Source: CAJBLF01 sp041675025 (GTDB taxonomy: Bacteria; Patescibacteriota; Gracilibacteria; Absconditabacterales; Absconditicoccaceae). From it: DNA of 64,000 nt. The notes beneath the pieces were generated by a model that was given only the letters and a program-made list of their open reading frames with translations, was not told where the DNA came from and ran no database searches. Below are positions 11,369-21,637 of the stretch, piece after piece (position 1 is the stretch's first letter; each line of letters opens with the position of its first letter). The translations under genes were made by a program, and so were the position numbers. The stretch spans positions 124,001 through 188,000 of the forward strand of contig JBAYUS010000001.1 of the NCBI GenBank assembly GCA_041675025.1, given 5' to 3'.

Positions 11369-11388
11369 TATAGTCATAATTTTTTAAA

Positions 11389-11703
11389 TTATTTTCTTCT
11401 CTTAAGAAAGAATCCTGTAACAAAAAGAATACCAAGTACGATCAAAATCATTCCACCTAAAAATTGTCTCATGTAATAGATTCCGAAAATCAAAAGAAGA
11501 ATACCAATGATAGTAAACATTTTTTCTTCTGTAGTAGATACTTCTCGTCGAACTGAGATTTTACTTCCGATTTCTTTACCTTCTTCACTAAATCTTGTTT
11601 TTGCTTCATGTTCAACATTTCTTGCAAATGATTTTACTTTCTTTTCTACCGAACTAACTGTTTTTCTAACTACTTTTCTTTTGATAGGTTTTTTTACTGG
11701 CAT
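11389..11703 (-). CDS. Small membrane protein with basic N-terminus, unknown function
   Basis: A 104-residue protein. Residues 1-60 are strongly basic and hydrophilic (MPVKKPIKRKVVRK...). Two hydrophobic segments follow (about residues 62-80 and 82-98) with a KRRK C-terminus, suggesting a hairpin in the membrane with both ends in the cytoplasm. No in-frame TGA. The ATG at 11701-11703 is preferred over an upstream ATG at 11766, which would add hydrophobic residues unlike the rest. No family recognised. It resembles small DUF-type inner-membrane proteins found beside aaRS genes only in the general sense of size and topology. Confidence 0.65.
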   Translation of the reverse strand: MPVKKPIKRKVVRKTVSSVEKKVKSFARNVEHEAKTRFSEEGKEIGSKISVRREVSTTEEKMFTIIGILLLIFGIYYMRQFLGGMILIVLGILFVTGFFLKRRK

Positions 11704-12044
11704 TATTTTTTGTGTAAAAAAATAAAGTGATTGAATTGAATATACGAATATATTATACAGTGTCAATGTTATTTTATTTGTCTAATAAAGTTTTTATTTC
11801 TCAATAGTGAAAGAAAAAATAGTTCATGAAGGAATATTGTTTTTATATGATATTCATCCTTTTATAATATCGAACAAAATCCTTGATTGAGTTAATCCTA
11901 TAATGTTTATATATGATAAATATACTCTTAAGTATATGCCAAAATATCATAATTACAAATTTCTGAAAGGAAATTTATAATTCTCTCATCCAAAACTCTT
12001 TACATAATTTTGGTGTTCGAAATACAAATCTTCTGAAAGGAAAT
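11704..12044. other. Intergenic region downstream of ileS with two direct repeats
   Basis: About 340 bases with no recognisable gene. It contains an inverted repeat ATATACT-ctta-AGTATAT (11920-11937) and the first copy (11961-11982) of a direct repeat whose second copy overlaps the ileS stop codon. It presumably carries the promoter of the small membrane protein gene. Confidence 0.5.
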
Positions 12045-12052
12045 TTATAATT
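11961..12052. repeat. Pair of 22-bp direct repeats at the ileS 3' end
   Basis: The sequence TTCTGAAAGGAAATTTATAA plus TT occurs at 11961-11982 and again at 12031-12052, exactly 70 bases apart. The second copy contains the ileS stop codon (TAA, 12045-12047). The first copy places a TAA in the same context after a short open stretch, as if the 3' end of the gene had been duplicated. Confidence 0.75.
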
Positions 12053-15000
12053 TAATTTGCATTTTTGCCAATGGTTGTTTGACTGCCATTTTGTTTTTTG
12101 ATCTGATGAAAAGACCAAGTGAAATAATTCTTCTTACTACCTCTATCTCTTCAAGTAATTGTTTATCGATATATTTTTCTGAGTAGAGTGGAAAGTGTTT
12201 AAGATGGATAGAATCTCCTTCAACTTTTCATTTGGTAGTAAATTTTTGCAATTCAAGATAGATATGTTCACTTACAAAAGGAGCAAATGATGCACATATT
12301 TTCATATAACTTTGTAATACTTCAAATAATGTATTAAATGCTGAATGTTTATCTTTTCACATTCCTGATGCTCGAAATCTTCTTCTTGATCTTCTTATAA
12401 ACCAGTTATTTAATTTTTCTATAAATCCTAAAACTAACTTCGCACTTGTATCAAGGAAATATTTATTCATTTCTTGTTCTACTTGGATACCTAAGTTATG
12501 AAGTTCTGCAAGTATTCGTTTATCTAATTCGTTATCGATACTGTACGTAGGAAGCTTAATTGCTTCGAGTTTACTGAGCGATGCTTTTGTGTTGTAAATG
12601 GTTGGTCGTAGTTCATTGAAATTTACGTCGTGGGAAATAACCAGAATATTTTGTCCTTTTCATTTCTTGATTAATTTTTTATATATATCTACTGTATCCA
12701 TATTTTCTCATGACCATAATTTTTCATCTGTTTTGATTTTTACTTTTTTACCTCTATATTCTTTCATAATATGTACTACTGCTTCAGCTGTCTGAATTGT
12801 TCTCACTGATGGGCTTGTATAGATGATATCTGGATTGATCCTCAATACTTGTTCAATGAATTTTGGATCTTTCATTGCTTGGATTCCCTCTTCAGTAACT
12901 TGGCTTTCTTTTTCAAGTCCTGTAGCTTTTGCGTGTCTCATGAAGTAGAGTGCTGTGTTATCGGTTGTCCATTTATCTACGTTTGCATATGTTTCGAAAA
13001 ATTTATATCCGTTCATAATGGAGGCCGTGAAATCTTTGTAGACTTGTTCTACTCATTTTTCTGAAAATCTTACCGCTTCAGCTCTTACACCTGGCGATGC
13101 AAGAAGATATAGTCTATAAGCATCTGTTCCATATTTTCCAAATAATTTTTCTGGATCTGGATAATTATTTAATTTCTTTGACATTTTTTTTCCATCTTCG
13201 GCAAGTATGAGACCATTGATGATAACATTGTTAAATGAATTTTTTTTCATAACAGCATTACCTACTACATGCATTCCCCTAAACCAACCCCTGGTTTGAT
13301 CCAATCCTTCGATGATAAAGTCAGCAGGGTAGACGAGTGGTTTTGTGCTATGATCAGCAGTATATCCCGCTTGACCAAATGGCATTGATCCTGATTCGAA
13401 CCAACAATCCATAACTTCTGGAATTCTACGATATTCTTTATTTCATTTTTTAAATCGATAACTATCTACATATGGTTTATGAAGATCCATTTCCATATTT
13501 CTATTATTGTCTCGGTAACGGATACTTACCTTTCCGTTTTCTGGTATATTATCTTGTTTTTTTGTTAGATAATCAAACTCTTTAAATGCTTTTGATATTG
13601 AAATAAATGAATCTTCATGAGTTATAGTGATGATTGTTTTTGTTTGAAATTGTGTATTAATATCTTTGATATATTCTGTATTTCTTGCAAATACATCATC
13701 CATAGATTCTCATTTTGAGGTTAATAATTCGTTTGTTGGTTTGCTTGTTGATAGGTGTGCTGGTCGTTCTTTGTCTTGAAATTCTGGTATAATTACATCT
13801 GTAATTCTAAAGTCCATATATATGTTTTCATAAAGTTGGAATAATTTTTGTGTATCAGATTTTTTTATATATGTATGTATTTCTTCTTTTTCTCGTAATG
13901 CTTGATATATTTTTTGCATAGCAATATATTTATCTGTCACTGCAGATAATTGTCCTTCATCTAATATCTTTTCAAGATATGGAGTAATCGTTTGTAAGGT
14001 TCTTTGTAGGGGTGATACCACTATGATCGCATCTTTTATTTTTTCTTTTTTTAATATTTTTGTGATATTTTTTGCTTGCTTAATTCATTCTTTATTTAAG
14101 ACTGCTTTACTATAGCTGTCAGCAATATGGGTTTCATTATAATCAGTTTTTCCATGTCTGATTACTATATTTTTAGTAATATTTTGTGATCATGTTTTTG
14201 TTCATTGATAGATTTCTTCCAATGTTCCTGCTACGATAATATCTTCTGGTTTTTTAGTATTTTCCCAGATAGGTAGTGGTGCTCATCGATATCTATTTCT
14301 TGCAAGATTTCGATCTGGAGCTGTTTTGATGACATCAATAAATCTTTTTTTAACGGTCTCAGGTACAAAAGATATTTCTTCTGCATGAGGAACTGTTATC
14401 GGTGTAAGTGATGGTTCTTTGATAAACCAGCTTGTTAATGCTTTAGAAATCAAGGCCGTATCACATCTTCGACAATGTGGATATGAGTGTTCATATGATC
14501 TTTGTCCAATAAGCTTTCCTTCTTCTTTAAGTCTTTGGATAATGTCTTTGTTTGTATCATACACTCTAGTTCCTTTTCGTTCAGGAACTTCTTCCGTAAA
14601 TTCACCGTATTCATTTACTGGTAAAAATAACCATTTTTTAGAATCTTCTCTTGGTAAAAATTGTGCAACAGCATTAAAATCCTCCATACCGAACGCTGGT
14701 GCAATATGTACGATACCTGTTCCGTCTTCTGTACTTACAAATTCTCCTGGTATGATTTTGAAAAATTGTTCTTTATATGAATTGGCTATTTTACTCTTGT
14801 TGATATGTTGAAATAATGGTTCATATTTTAATCCTACCATACCTTCTCATTGAATAGTTTTTATGAGAATATATTCTTTTGGATCTCTATAATATTGTTT
14901 CAATAAATTTTCCGCTATGACAAAATATTCTTTTACAGAGATGTCGTATATCGTTGAATAACGAATATGATTTCCTACTGCTAAAAACATATTACTCGGT

Positions 15001-16166
15001 AAGGTCCATGGTGTTGTTGTCCATGCTAATACACTTACTTTTGCATCAGGAGCCGTGTGTTCAAAAATTCTTTTTTGATAGAGATAGAGATCATAAAATT
15101 GACTCATGATTTCCATATCATCATCCACGATTGTATTTTCTATTTTTACTGCAAAACCTAATGAATTATCGGATTCAACAATTTCTGCTCGAACCATTTG
15201 TGGTAATTTTTCTGGTTCCATAAGTTTTGGTTCTCCTTCGATCTCTATCTCAAACATATTGAGATTAAATAATCATCCACGTAAGATTTGTTTAATATTT
15301 CCCAATGATTTTATCGTCTTTACTGCTACTCATAGTTCTTCTGAAATTTCTTTCTTTACTGTTCATTCAAGCGTATCTCATTTTTCTACTTTACCTCCTG
15401 GACAGAGATATTTTTGTGCTTTTACACTATAGTTCATGAAAATTTTCCCATCACGTTTGATAATACAATCTACGATTTGTACAAATCCATCCGAAGTCAT
15501 TTCATATTGATCGAAATTGAAGTTCCATTGATTGTTTACCTTGTCTCGAAGAAGTGGAAACTTAATCGTGATAGCTGGATCTTGTCTATCTTTATATCCT
15601 TCATTTACTTCTGAATTAGAAAGTGTTGTCGCACAACTTGGACACATCCATTGGACGTTAAATCCTTTGTATACAAGATTTTGATTATACATATTTTGAA
15701 TTACTCGGATTACTGATTCCATATAATCCAGATTCATAGTGTAATATGCATGATCCATATCTGCTCGTCTTCCGATAAGATCACCAAAAGTCCTTCGTTC
15801 ATCGCTCGTATTACTTACTGATTTTCTACATTCTTCTACAAACTTTTCTACACCTATTTTTTCTTCGATATCTCTCTTTCCATCGATGCCAAGTAATTTT
15901 TCTACAAATTTTTCAACTGGCAAACCATGACAATCTCGTCATCGTTCTCTGTTTACTTTATATCCTTTCATTGTTTTATATCTGAGAATAGTGTCTTTCA
16001 TAGATCCTACTAATCCATGTCCAAAATGCGGTGTCCCTGATGCAAATGGAGGACCGTCATAGGTGATAGATTGAAATTTTTCTGATCTCTGATCGAGTGA
16101 TTTCTGAAAAATTTTATGTTGTTTCCAATACGCGTTAAGACTTTGATTCAATTCTTTCTGATTCAT
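12045..16166 (-). CDS. ileS: Isoleucyl-tRNA synthetase with inserted Nudix and two histidine-phosphatase domains
   Basis: A 1373-residue IleRS; family members are about 930-1050. Class I motifs: HFGH (HIGH, residues 47-50), zinc pairs CPSC and HCRRC, CWFESGSMPFGQ, and KMSKK (about 994-998). The usual editing-domain junction AWTTTPWTLPSN is present. Three extra blocks interrupt it in frame. (1) Between AITIKFPL and the CP1 motif WTTTPWT lies a Nudix domain with box GKVEKGDTLEG...KKEISEELGV (about 258-280; first Glu is Asp, Arg is Lys). (2) Between RNRYRGAPLPIW and CWFESG lies a histidine phosphatase with RHGKT (670-672) and second His in THEDS (about 850). (3) At the start of the anticodon domain lies another with RHAKA (1077-1079) and SHDV (about 1179). 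The C-terminus stops right after KQPLAKM, lacking the usual C-terminal extension. All blocks share one frame with only TGA in between. ATG 16164-16166 is preferred over 16193. Confidence 0.9.
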
Positions 16167-16301
16167 ATATATACCAAAAAACGTAAAAAACATTTGCTGG
16201 TACTATATATACAAAATCTACCTATGCTTTCAAGTCAAAGGAAACGGTTTTTCTCTATTTTTTGAAATCCTGTTGTTTTTATAAATTATTTCCTTAATTA
16301 G

Positions 16302-16330
16302 TTGACAGTAACAAAAATATAGGAATAAAA
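16302..16330 (+). promoter_or_regulatory. Candidate promoter for thyA
   Basis: A perfect -35 box TTGACA at 16302-16307 is followed after about 16 bases by an A/T-rich AATAAA-like -10 region, 40 bases before the thyA start. The -10 is weak, so this is tentative. Confidence 0.3.
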
Positions 16331-16366
16331 ATAAAATGTATTAATCTTTATAAAAAAACCAATCGT

Positions 16367-17278
16367 ATGAAAAAAAATGATCACATTGATTCGCAGTATG
16401 GAGATCTTGTAAAAGAAATTCTTGATGCTCCAAAAAAAGAAAACAGGACAGGCGTTCCTACCTACGCTATTGCATGTTGGGATATTAGACATGATATGGC
16501 TGACGGTTTCCCATTATTGACTACCAAAAAAATGGGAATGAAGAATATTGCTGCTGAACTTGAATGTTTTATCAAAGGATTTTCTTCAAAAAAAGAATTT
16601 CATGATAGAAAATGTTTTATCTGGGATGAATGGTGTAATCCACAAAAAGTCCCTTATGGTAATGATGAGGCAAGTAAGGCTAAGATGCTGGCTGAAGATG
16701 ATCTCGGACGTATCTATGGAGTACAATGGAGAGATTGGCATAAGTATGTGAAAGATGAAGCAACGGGTTTATATAAGCAAGAATCGATAGATCAATTAAA
16801 AAAGGCTATTGATATCTTGAAAAATGATCCTTTTGGTTCTCCAGGTAGAAGAAACATTGTAAGTGCTTGGAATCCTGCTGAACTTGATCAAATGGCTTTG
16901 CCACCTTGTCATTTCGGTTTTCAATTGATTGTAACTTTGAGCCACCAGGGTGAAAAAGTTCTTAATCTGAAATGGGATCAAAGATCAGTTGATACCATGC
17001 TCGGTTTACCGTATAATATTGCAAGTTATGCATTATTACTTCTCCTTCTTGCAAAAGAAGTTAATATGGTTCCTGGTATCCTTATGGGTACTCTCGGTGA
17101 TGTTCATGTGTATGAAAATCATATCACAAATGCGAAAGATCAAATCTCTCGTGAACCCTACAAACTTCCTACGCTTGAAATCACTAATTTCACTTCAATC
17201 TGGGATTGGAAATATACTGATTTTGAATTGGTCGGATATAAATCACATCCAAAGGTTGATTATGTAATTGCTGTGTAA
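16367..17278 (+). CDS. thyA: Thymidylate synthase
   Basis: A 303-residue ThyA, the folate-dependent enzyme converting dUMP to dTMP with methylene-tetrahydrofolate. Visible motifs are the N-terminal NRTGVPTYA region (phosphate-binding Arg), DLGRIYGVQWR, the catalytic PPCHFGFQ, and the dUMP-binding QRSVDTMLGLPYNIASYALL and GDVHVYENH segments. It has no in-frame TGA, unlike most neighbours; glycines are GGN. A terminator follows at once, so the gene stands alone. The lack of UGA glycine in a 303-codon gene may reflect recent acquisition or strong expression, but one gene is weak evidence. Confidence 0.96.
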   Translation: MKKNDHIDSQYGDLVKEILDAPKKENRTGVPTYAIACWDIRHDMADGFPLLTTKKMGMKNIAAELECFIKGFSSKKEFHDRKCFIWDEWCNPQKVPYGNDEASKAKMLAEDDLGRIYGVQWRDWHKYVKDEATGLYKQESIDQLKKAIDILKNDPFGSPGRRNIVSAWNPAELDQMALPPCHFGFQLIVTLSHQGEKVLNLKWDQRSVDTMLGLPYNIASYALLLLLLAKEVNMVPGILMGTLGDVHVYENHITNAKDQISREPYKLPTLEITNFTSIWDWKYTDFELVGYKSHPKVDYVIAV

Positions 17279-17288
17279 ATTTTTTGCT

Positions 17289-17323
17289 AAAACCCTCTCC
17301 GTTTTTTTCGGGGAGGTTTTTTT
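17289..17323 (+). terminator. Terminator after thyA
   Basis: AAAACCCTCTCC, a loop of Ts, then GGGGAGGTTTTTTTT makes a strong hairpin directly after the thyA stop. Confidence 0.88.
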
Positions 17324-17383
17324 AATTGCATTTTTTCGCTAAACCGCTATATCTACTATACTATTTACTTCTTTTTTATACGT

Positions 17384-18514
17384 ATGAAAATTTTAGTCAT
17401 CAATTCGTGAAGTTCGTCATTGAAATATCAATTGTTGGATATGCCGCAAAATAGTGTCGTAGCAAAATGAATCGTGGAAAAGGTCTGAGTGAAAAATTCT
17501 TCTGTAAAAAATCATCATGATGCATTAGTTTCGGTATTAGCTGACTTATCTACTCATTGATCTATCGATGCAGTTGGACATAGAGTTGTGCATGGAGGAG
17601 AATATTTTCAACAACCCGTAATCATAACTCCTGATGTTATCGCGAAAATAGAGGAGTGTACTATTCTAGCACCATTACATAATCCTGCAAATATAGAATG
17701 AATCCGTGCATGTATCTTATTACTTCCAAATATTTCTCAGGTCGCTGTCTTTGATACCTCTTATTATCAAGGTATGGAACCTGCACATTATCTTTATCCG
17801 ATACCATATAAATATTACGCAACTTATAGAATCAGAAGATATGGATTTCATGGAACGTCTCATCAATACGTATATGAAAAATTAATGCAGAATTCAGAAT
17901 TCAAAATGCAGAAAAATAAAGTGATTACGTGTCATGTTGGTAATTGAGTTAGTTTGACTGCTATCAAAGATGGAAAAGTAATTGAGACATCTATGGGAAT
18001 GACACCGTTGGAATGATTGATGATGTGAACGAGATCAGGAAATATTGATCCTGCGATTGTGACACATTTAGTTTCTCATGATGGATTGACCGTTAATCAA
18101 GTAGAGGATATGTTGGATAAAGAAAGCGGTTTGCTTGGTATTTCATGAGTGTCTAGTGACATGAGAGATATTCTTGCTGGTATAGAGCAATGAAATAAAA
18201 AATGTTCTCTTGCTCTTGATATGTATATCAACTCACTCGTAAAATATATCTGAGCATATACGAGTCTCTTGTGAGGAGTTGATGTTATTGTTTTGACGGC
18301 TGGTATCATGGAGCATAGAGCGATTATTAGAACTATCTTACTTGAAAAATTATCATGGATGGGAATAGTCTTCGATAAGACAATTGTTCAAGATGATATT
18401 ACTTCAGATACTATTCTTTCTACTCCGGATTCCAAAGTTGCTATTATTGTTATCCCAACGAATGAAGAATATATGATAGCGAAAGAAACTCAAAAACTAA
18501 TTAATAATGAATAA
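17384..18514 (+). CDS. ackA: Acetate kinase
   Basis: A 376-residue acetate/propionate kinase of the ASKHA fold. Motifs: N-terminal INSGSSSLKYQ (both family glycines present, one as TGA), GHRVVHGG, APLHNPANIEGI, VFDTSYYQGM, YGFHGTSHQYV, CHVGNGVSL, SMGMTPLEGLMMGTRSGNIDPAI, and near the C-terminus VLTAGIMEHRAIIR. The family usually has FDTAFHQTMP and FTAGIGENS; here the catalytic-region His of FHQ is Tyr and GENS is MEHR, so the acetate-site loop is altered. AckA interconverts acetyl phosphate and acetate with ATP. Phosphotransacetylase is not nearby. A short run around 17886-17925 rich in AGAATTC/AAAATGCAG repeats codes for an insert NSEFKMQKNK between YVYEKLM and VITCHVG. Confidence 0.9.
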
Positions 18515-18640
18515 TGAAAAATGAAAAATATCGGAATTGTCTTGTTATGAGCTATAGTTATATATTGAAATTGAGTATAGATTTCGTATAAGCTTCTTAA
18601 TTTACTATGCTTCTTTTAAATTTTTACTATAATATTACCT

Positions 18641-19237
18641 ATGGAACACACTCATCAAGAACATCAAAAAAAACATTTTAGCGAAGAAGCTGCTTTGGAT
18701 AAAATGGAAAAAAAGATTGATCATAATATGGAAAAAATCATGAATAAAGGAATTTTTCATAAATTTCTTAATCATAAAATTATGAAAAATATTCTTGATG
18801 CTCATTTTGTAAATGACATTAATCATAAGGTACATCCATATCTTAAGACTATTTTTACTATTGTATGACGAATTTCTCTTATTACTGGAGTAATCGGAAT
18901 ATTTTCTTTTTTGGTTTCTTTGAGTGGACTTGGATTTATGTTTAGTCTATGAGTTGGTATAGGAATACGTGTATTAATTGCTGTATTATTGGCAATTATG
19001 TTTTCATTACTTTCTCTTTTGATGTGAATTGGTATGATTAGATTTAAAAAACGAACAATATCATTGGCTATTTTATGATTTACTATTTCTGCCGTTTCAT
19101 TTATTATTAGTTTAATTCCTGTAGGAATGTATTCATATAAATCATACGGAAGTTTTTGAAGTAGCTTCTTCAATATTTTGATAACTTTTGTCTTGTTAAT
19201 ATTGATTATCAAAAACGAAAATATGTTTAAAAACTAA
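18641..19237 (+). CDS. Membrane protein with His/Lys-rich N-terminus, unknown function
   Basis: A 198-residue protein. The first 70 residues are hydrophilic with many His and Lys (MEHTHQEHQKKHF), followed by four predicted transmembrane helices separated by short loops. The last helix is followed by a charged tail KNENMFKN. Several helix glycines are TGA. The His-rich tail could bind metal, but no defined motif is seen. No family recognised. The gene lies between ackA and a lipoprotein gene and is separated from both by more than 120 bases, so it is probably its own unit. Confidence 0.7.
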
Positions 19238-19390
19238 AATACACTAATCTGCTTTGGAAATAATAAATTATTTCATTTCGTTTATACTTTATTTTTCCGC
19301 AGCCGATTAGCATAACTCTCTCATTCAAAAGAATTTCGTTTTACTGATTCTTTTGGTGGTCGAGTGAAATTTACTTTATTATTTTCTCAC

Positions 19391-20074
19391 ATGAAAAAAT
19401 ATTTACTTGTAGTTATTGTTTTTTCTCTTGTTTTTTTGTGATGTAAAAGAAACGATATCACCCAATTAGATATCAATACAATTGTTGATATACCTACATT
19501 ACAAATCACTATTACTCAGGTTTCTGAAGAGATGAATGAATGAAAAATAACACTTGAACAAGCTCAGTTACTTGTAGAACAACTTCAACAAAAATATATT
19601 GATTTGACTGATAAAGACATAAATATTGAAACTACATTTGATAACATACAAAAATCATTTGATGAAAAATTATTTGTAATGTATAAATTACCATTTTGGG
19701 CTAAAAAACTTTGAATGATTGAACCTCAAGGTATGGAACTCAATAAAACATTGTCTACTTATGTAGCCATGAATGATAGTTGATATTTTTCTGTTGTTCT
19801 TGTGTATACATGAGACTATACTATTGCTCTACAACAAGCTAAACTTATAGCAGAAAAGGCGCAATTACATGTAAGTAAAGATTTTGCAAAAGCACAATTG
19901 CTCGCAAATGTTGGCAATACTAATTATATTTCTTGATTGGATATCGCTGGATTAAGTAAATGAATTATTTATTTGAATCATGAATTACTTGAAACCAATA
20001 TTGATAATCTCTTATTGGTAAGTGTTGATTCAAATGGTGTCTTGACTCTTGAAACAACCAAATATAGAAACTAA
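19391..20074 (+). CDS. Lipoprotein, unknown function
   Basis: A 227-residue protein beginning MKKYLLVVIVFSLVFLGCKRN, a lipoprotein signal with lipobox VFLGC. The Gly before the Cys is coded by TGA, which a standard-code reader would take as a stop at residue 17. The mature part is hydrophilic with an amphipathic, possibly coiled-coil section (about residues 45-80, rich in Glu/Gln/Leu) and a mixed alpha/beta C-terminal half. No family recognised. It ends 26 bases before the CcdA-like gene and could be cotranscribed with it, suggesting a role at the envelope. Confidence 0.75.
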
Positions 20075-20099
20075 TTTATTTTTATAATTATTTATAGCA

Positions 20100-21194
20100 A
20101 TGAAATACGTGATAGGAATAATTGTTGCATTTATCGCTATGATAAGTGTCAGTAGTGCTCAGGAATATATATTTTTCTATGGGAATGGATGTCCTCATTG
20201 TGCTAATGTAGAAGCATATATCAAAGATAATGAAATTGGAAAACAATTTGATTTAGTAAAGAAAGAAGTTTTTTTCAATAAAAAAAATCTGAATGAATTC
20301 AACGAATATCTCGAAAAACACGCGTTGACGTATGACGAGATTGGTGTTCCTTTCTTGATTATCAATAGCTGAACTGATTGTAATTATATTAATGGCGATA
20401 CAAATATTATAGAATACTTTTCTGGAAAATTAGCTCAAATTAATGCAGCTGTATGTGAAGATACAGCTTTGAGCGGGACAGTACAACCTGTAGAACAAAG
20501 CCTTAAAAAAAGATTATCATTCTTTTTAATTATGCTTCCTGCCGCTATTTCTGATAGTATAAATCCATGTGCATTTGCTGTGATGTTATTATTACTTTCA
20601 ACAATACTTACGAGACATAAGAGTAGAAGAAAAACTTTTTATGCATGATTAATGTTTTGTTTAGCAATATTTATTACGTATCTTGGTATGGGTGTTTGAT
20701 TATTTTCAGCCCTTGCAACTGCCAATAATACACTTGTTCTTAAGCTGATCGTATGAATATTATGACTCTTGGTTTGACTCGCAAATCTTAAAGATTACTT
20801 CCGATATGGAAAATGGTTTGTGATGGAAGTTCCATTTAGTCGAAGACCGAAGATGCAAGATTTAATTCATAAAGTATCTTCTCCTATATGAGCGTTTTTT
20901 GTTGGAGTTATAGTGAGTTTATTCCTTCTTCCGTGTTCATCTGGTCCATATTTCACTATCTTATGATTTATGAGTTCTCAAAGCAAAAATCTAAATCTTC
21001 GATGATATATATATCTTATAGTGTATAATCTAATCTTTATATTGCCTATGTTGGCAATTGCAATCATGGTAAGTCTCTGATATGCAAATGTAGATAAGAT
21101 TGCTAAGATTAAACATGAAAAGACTAAACTTATTCATCTTATCGTATGAATACTTATGCTTGGACTTTGAATCTATGTATTAACAACCATATAA
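20100..21194 (+). CDS. CcdA/DsbD-like transmembrane thiol transporter fused to a thioredoxin-like domain
   Basis: A 364-residue fusion. A signal sequence (residues 1-20) leads into a thioredoxin-like domain with the redox motif CPHC (residues 31-34) and the cis-Pro loop GVPFLI. After a linker comes a six- to eight-helix CcdA/DsbD-beta domain with its two conserved cysteines in SINPCAFAVM and LLPCSSGPYF. The family moves reducing equivalents across the membrane to extracytoplasmic thiols. Here the periplasm-facing thioredoxin partner is on the same chain, so the likely job is keeping envelope protein cysteines reduced or isomerised. Many TGA glycines, including after FLIINS. A terminator follows 15 bases after the stop. 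Confidence 0.88.
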
Positions 21195-21209
21195 AATCAA
21201 TAATAATAT

Positions 21210-21241
21210 AAAAAACTCAGTAGATATATACTGAGTTTTTT
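21210..21241 (+). terminator. Terminator after the CcdA-like gene
   Basis: AAAAAACTCAGTA GATATA TACTGAGTTTTTT is a near-symmetrical hairpin with Ts at the end. Confidence 0.88.
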
Positions 21242-21303
21242 GATTGACTTTTACATATAAATATGTATTCTATTTGTATAAATAAAAATTAAAATTTTAA
21301 TGT

Positions 21304-21495
21304 ATGGCTAAAGATAAAAATCGGACTGGAAAACCCGAAAGAAAAAATTTCCATCAACGTAATATACCCGCTGAAATTAATACTACTGCTACACTCAGCA
21401 AAAATTCCAAAACATGTCCTGGTAAAAAGAGAGGATGTAATTATTTGGGAAGAAAGGACACTTGTTCGATTCTTGGTGCTAAGTGTAATGTATAA
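21304..21495 (+). CDS. Small basic four-cysteine protein, unknown function
   Basis: A 63-residue protein, strongly basic, with no TGA codon. All four cysteines lie in the C-terminal third with spacing C-x5-C-x8-C-x6-C (KTCPGKKRGC ... DTCSILGAKC), suitable for one metal ion or two disulfides. The N-terminal half is polar and probably disordered. No family recognised. The ATG lies after a clear terminator and an A/T-rich leader, and a structured RNA segment and terminator follow, so it appears to be a real single-gene unit. Confidence 0.65.
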   Translation: MAKDKNRTGKPERKNFHQRNIPAEINTTATLSKNSKTCPGKKRGCNYLGRKDTCSILGAKCNV

Positions 21496-21510
21496 ACATT
21501 ATTTGTAACT

Positions 21511-21593
21511 AACTAGAACTGGATTTTTTATTAGGCTTTCCTAATATGTGATCCGGTTCACTAACCTCAGTAGTAATCCTACTGAGTTTTTTT
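21511..21593 (+). ncRNA. Structured 3' region: nested stem-loop followed by a terminator hairpin
   Basis: GAACTGGAT (21516-21524) pairs with ATCCGGTTC (21551-21559) around an inner stem TTAGG-cttt-CCTAA (21531-21544). It is followed at once by CTCAGTAG-taatc-CTACTGAG and seven Ts. It could be a processed 3' UTR, a small RNA or an attenuator; only the pairing is seen. Confidence 0.4.
21566..21593 (+). terminator. Terminator after the small Cys-rich gene
   Basis: CTCAGTAG taatc CTACTGAG TTTTTTT, an 8-bp perfect stem and T tract. Confidence 0.85.
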
Positions 21594-21597
21594 AAAT

Positions 21598-21624
21598 AAA
21601 AAAAACTCCGCAATTGCGGAGTAA
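21598..21624 (-). terminator. Terminator after gatB
   Basis: The perfect palindrome ACTCCGCAATTGCGGAGT is followed on the minus strand by eight Ts, 14 bases after the gatB stop. Confidence 0.8.
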
Positions 21625-21637
21625 TTATATACATATT

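Larger units (their letters stand above)
11079..11388. other. Intergenic region with repeat element copy 2
   Basis: Between proS and the next leftward gene there are about 310 bases. They hold palindromic element copy 2 (11161-11330) and a terminator (11342-11368). The 74-codon ORF that crosses the repeat on the plus strand is judged not to be a gene. Confidence 0.65.

Noticed and set aside
18520..18600. A short ORF after ackA (MKNIGIVLL...)
   Set aside because: It ends at TAG after 19 codons and has no downstream continuation or conserved feature.
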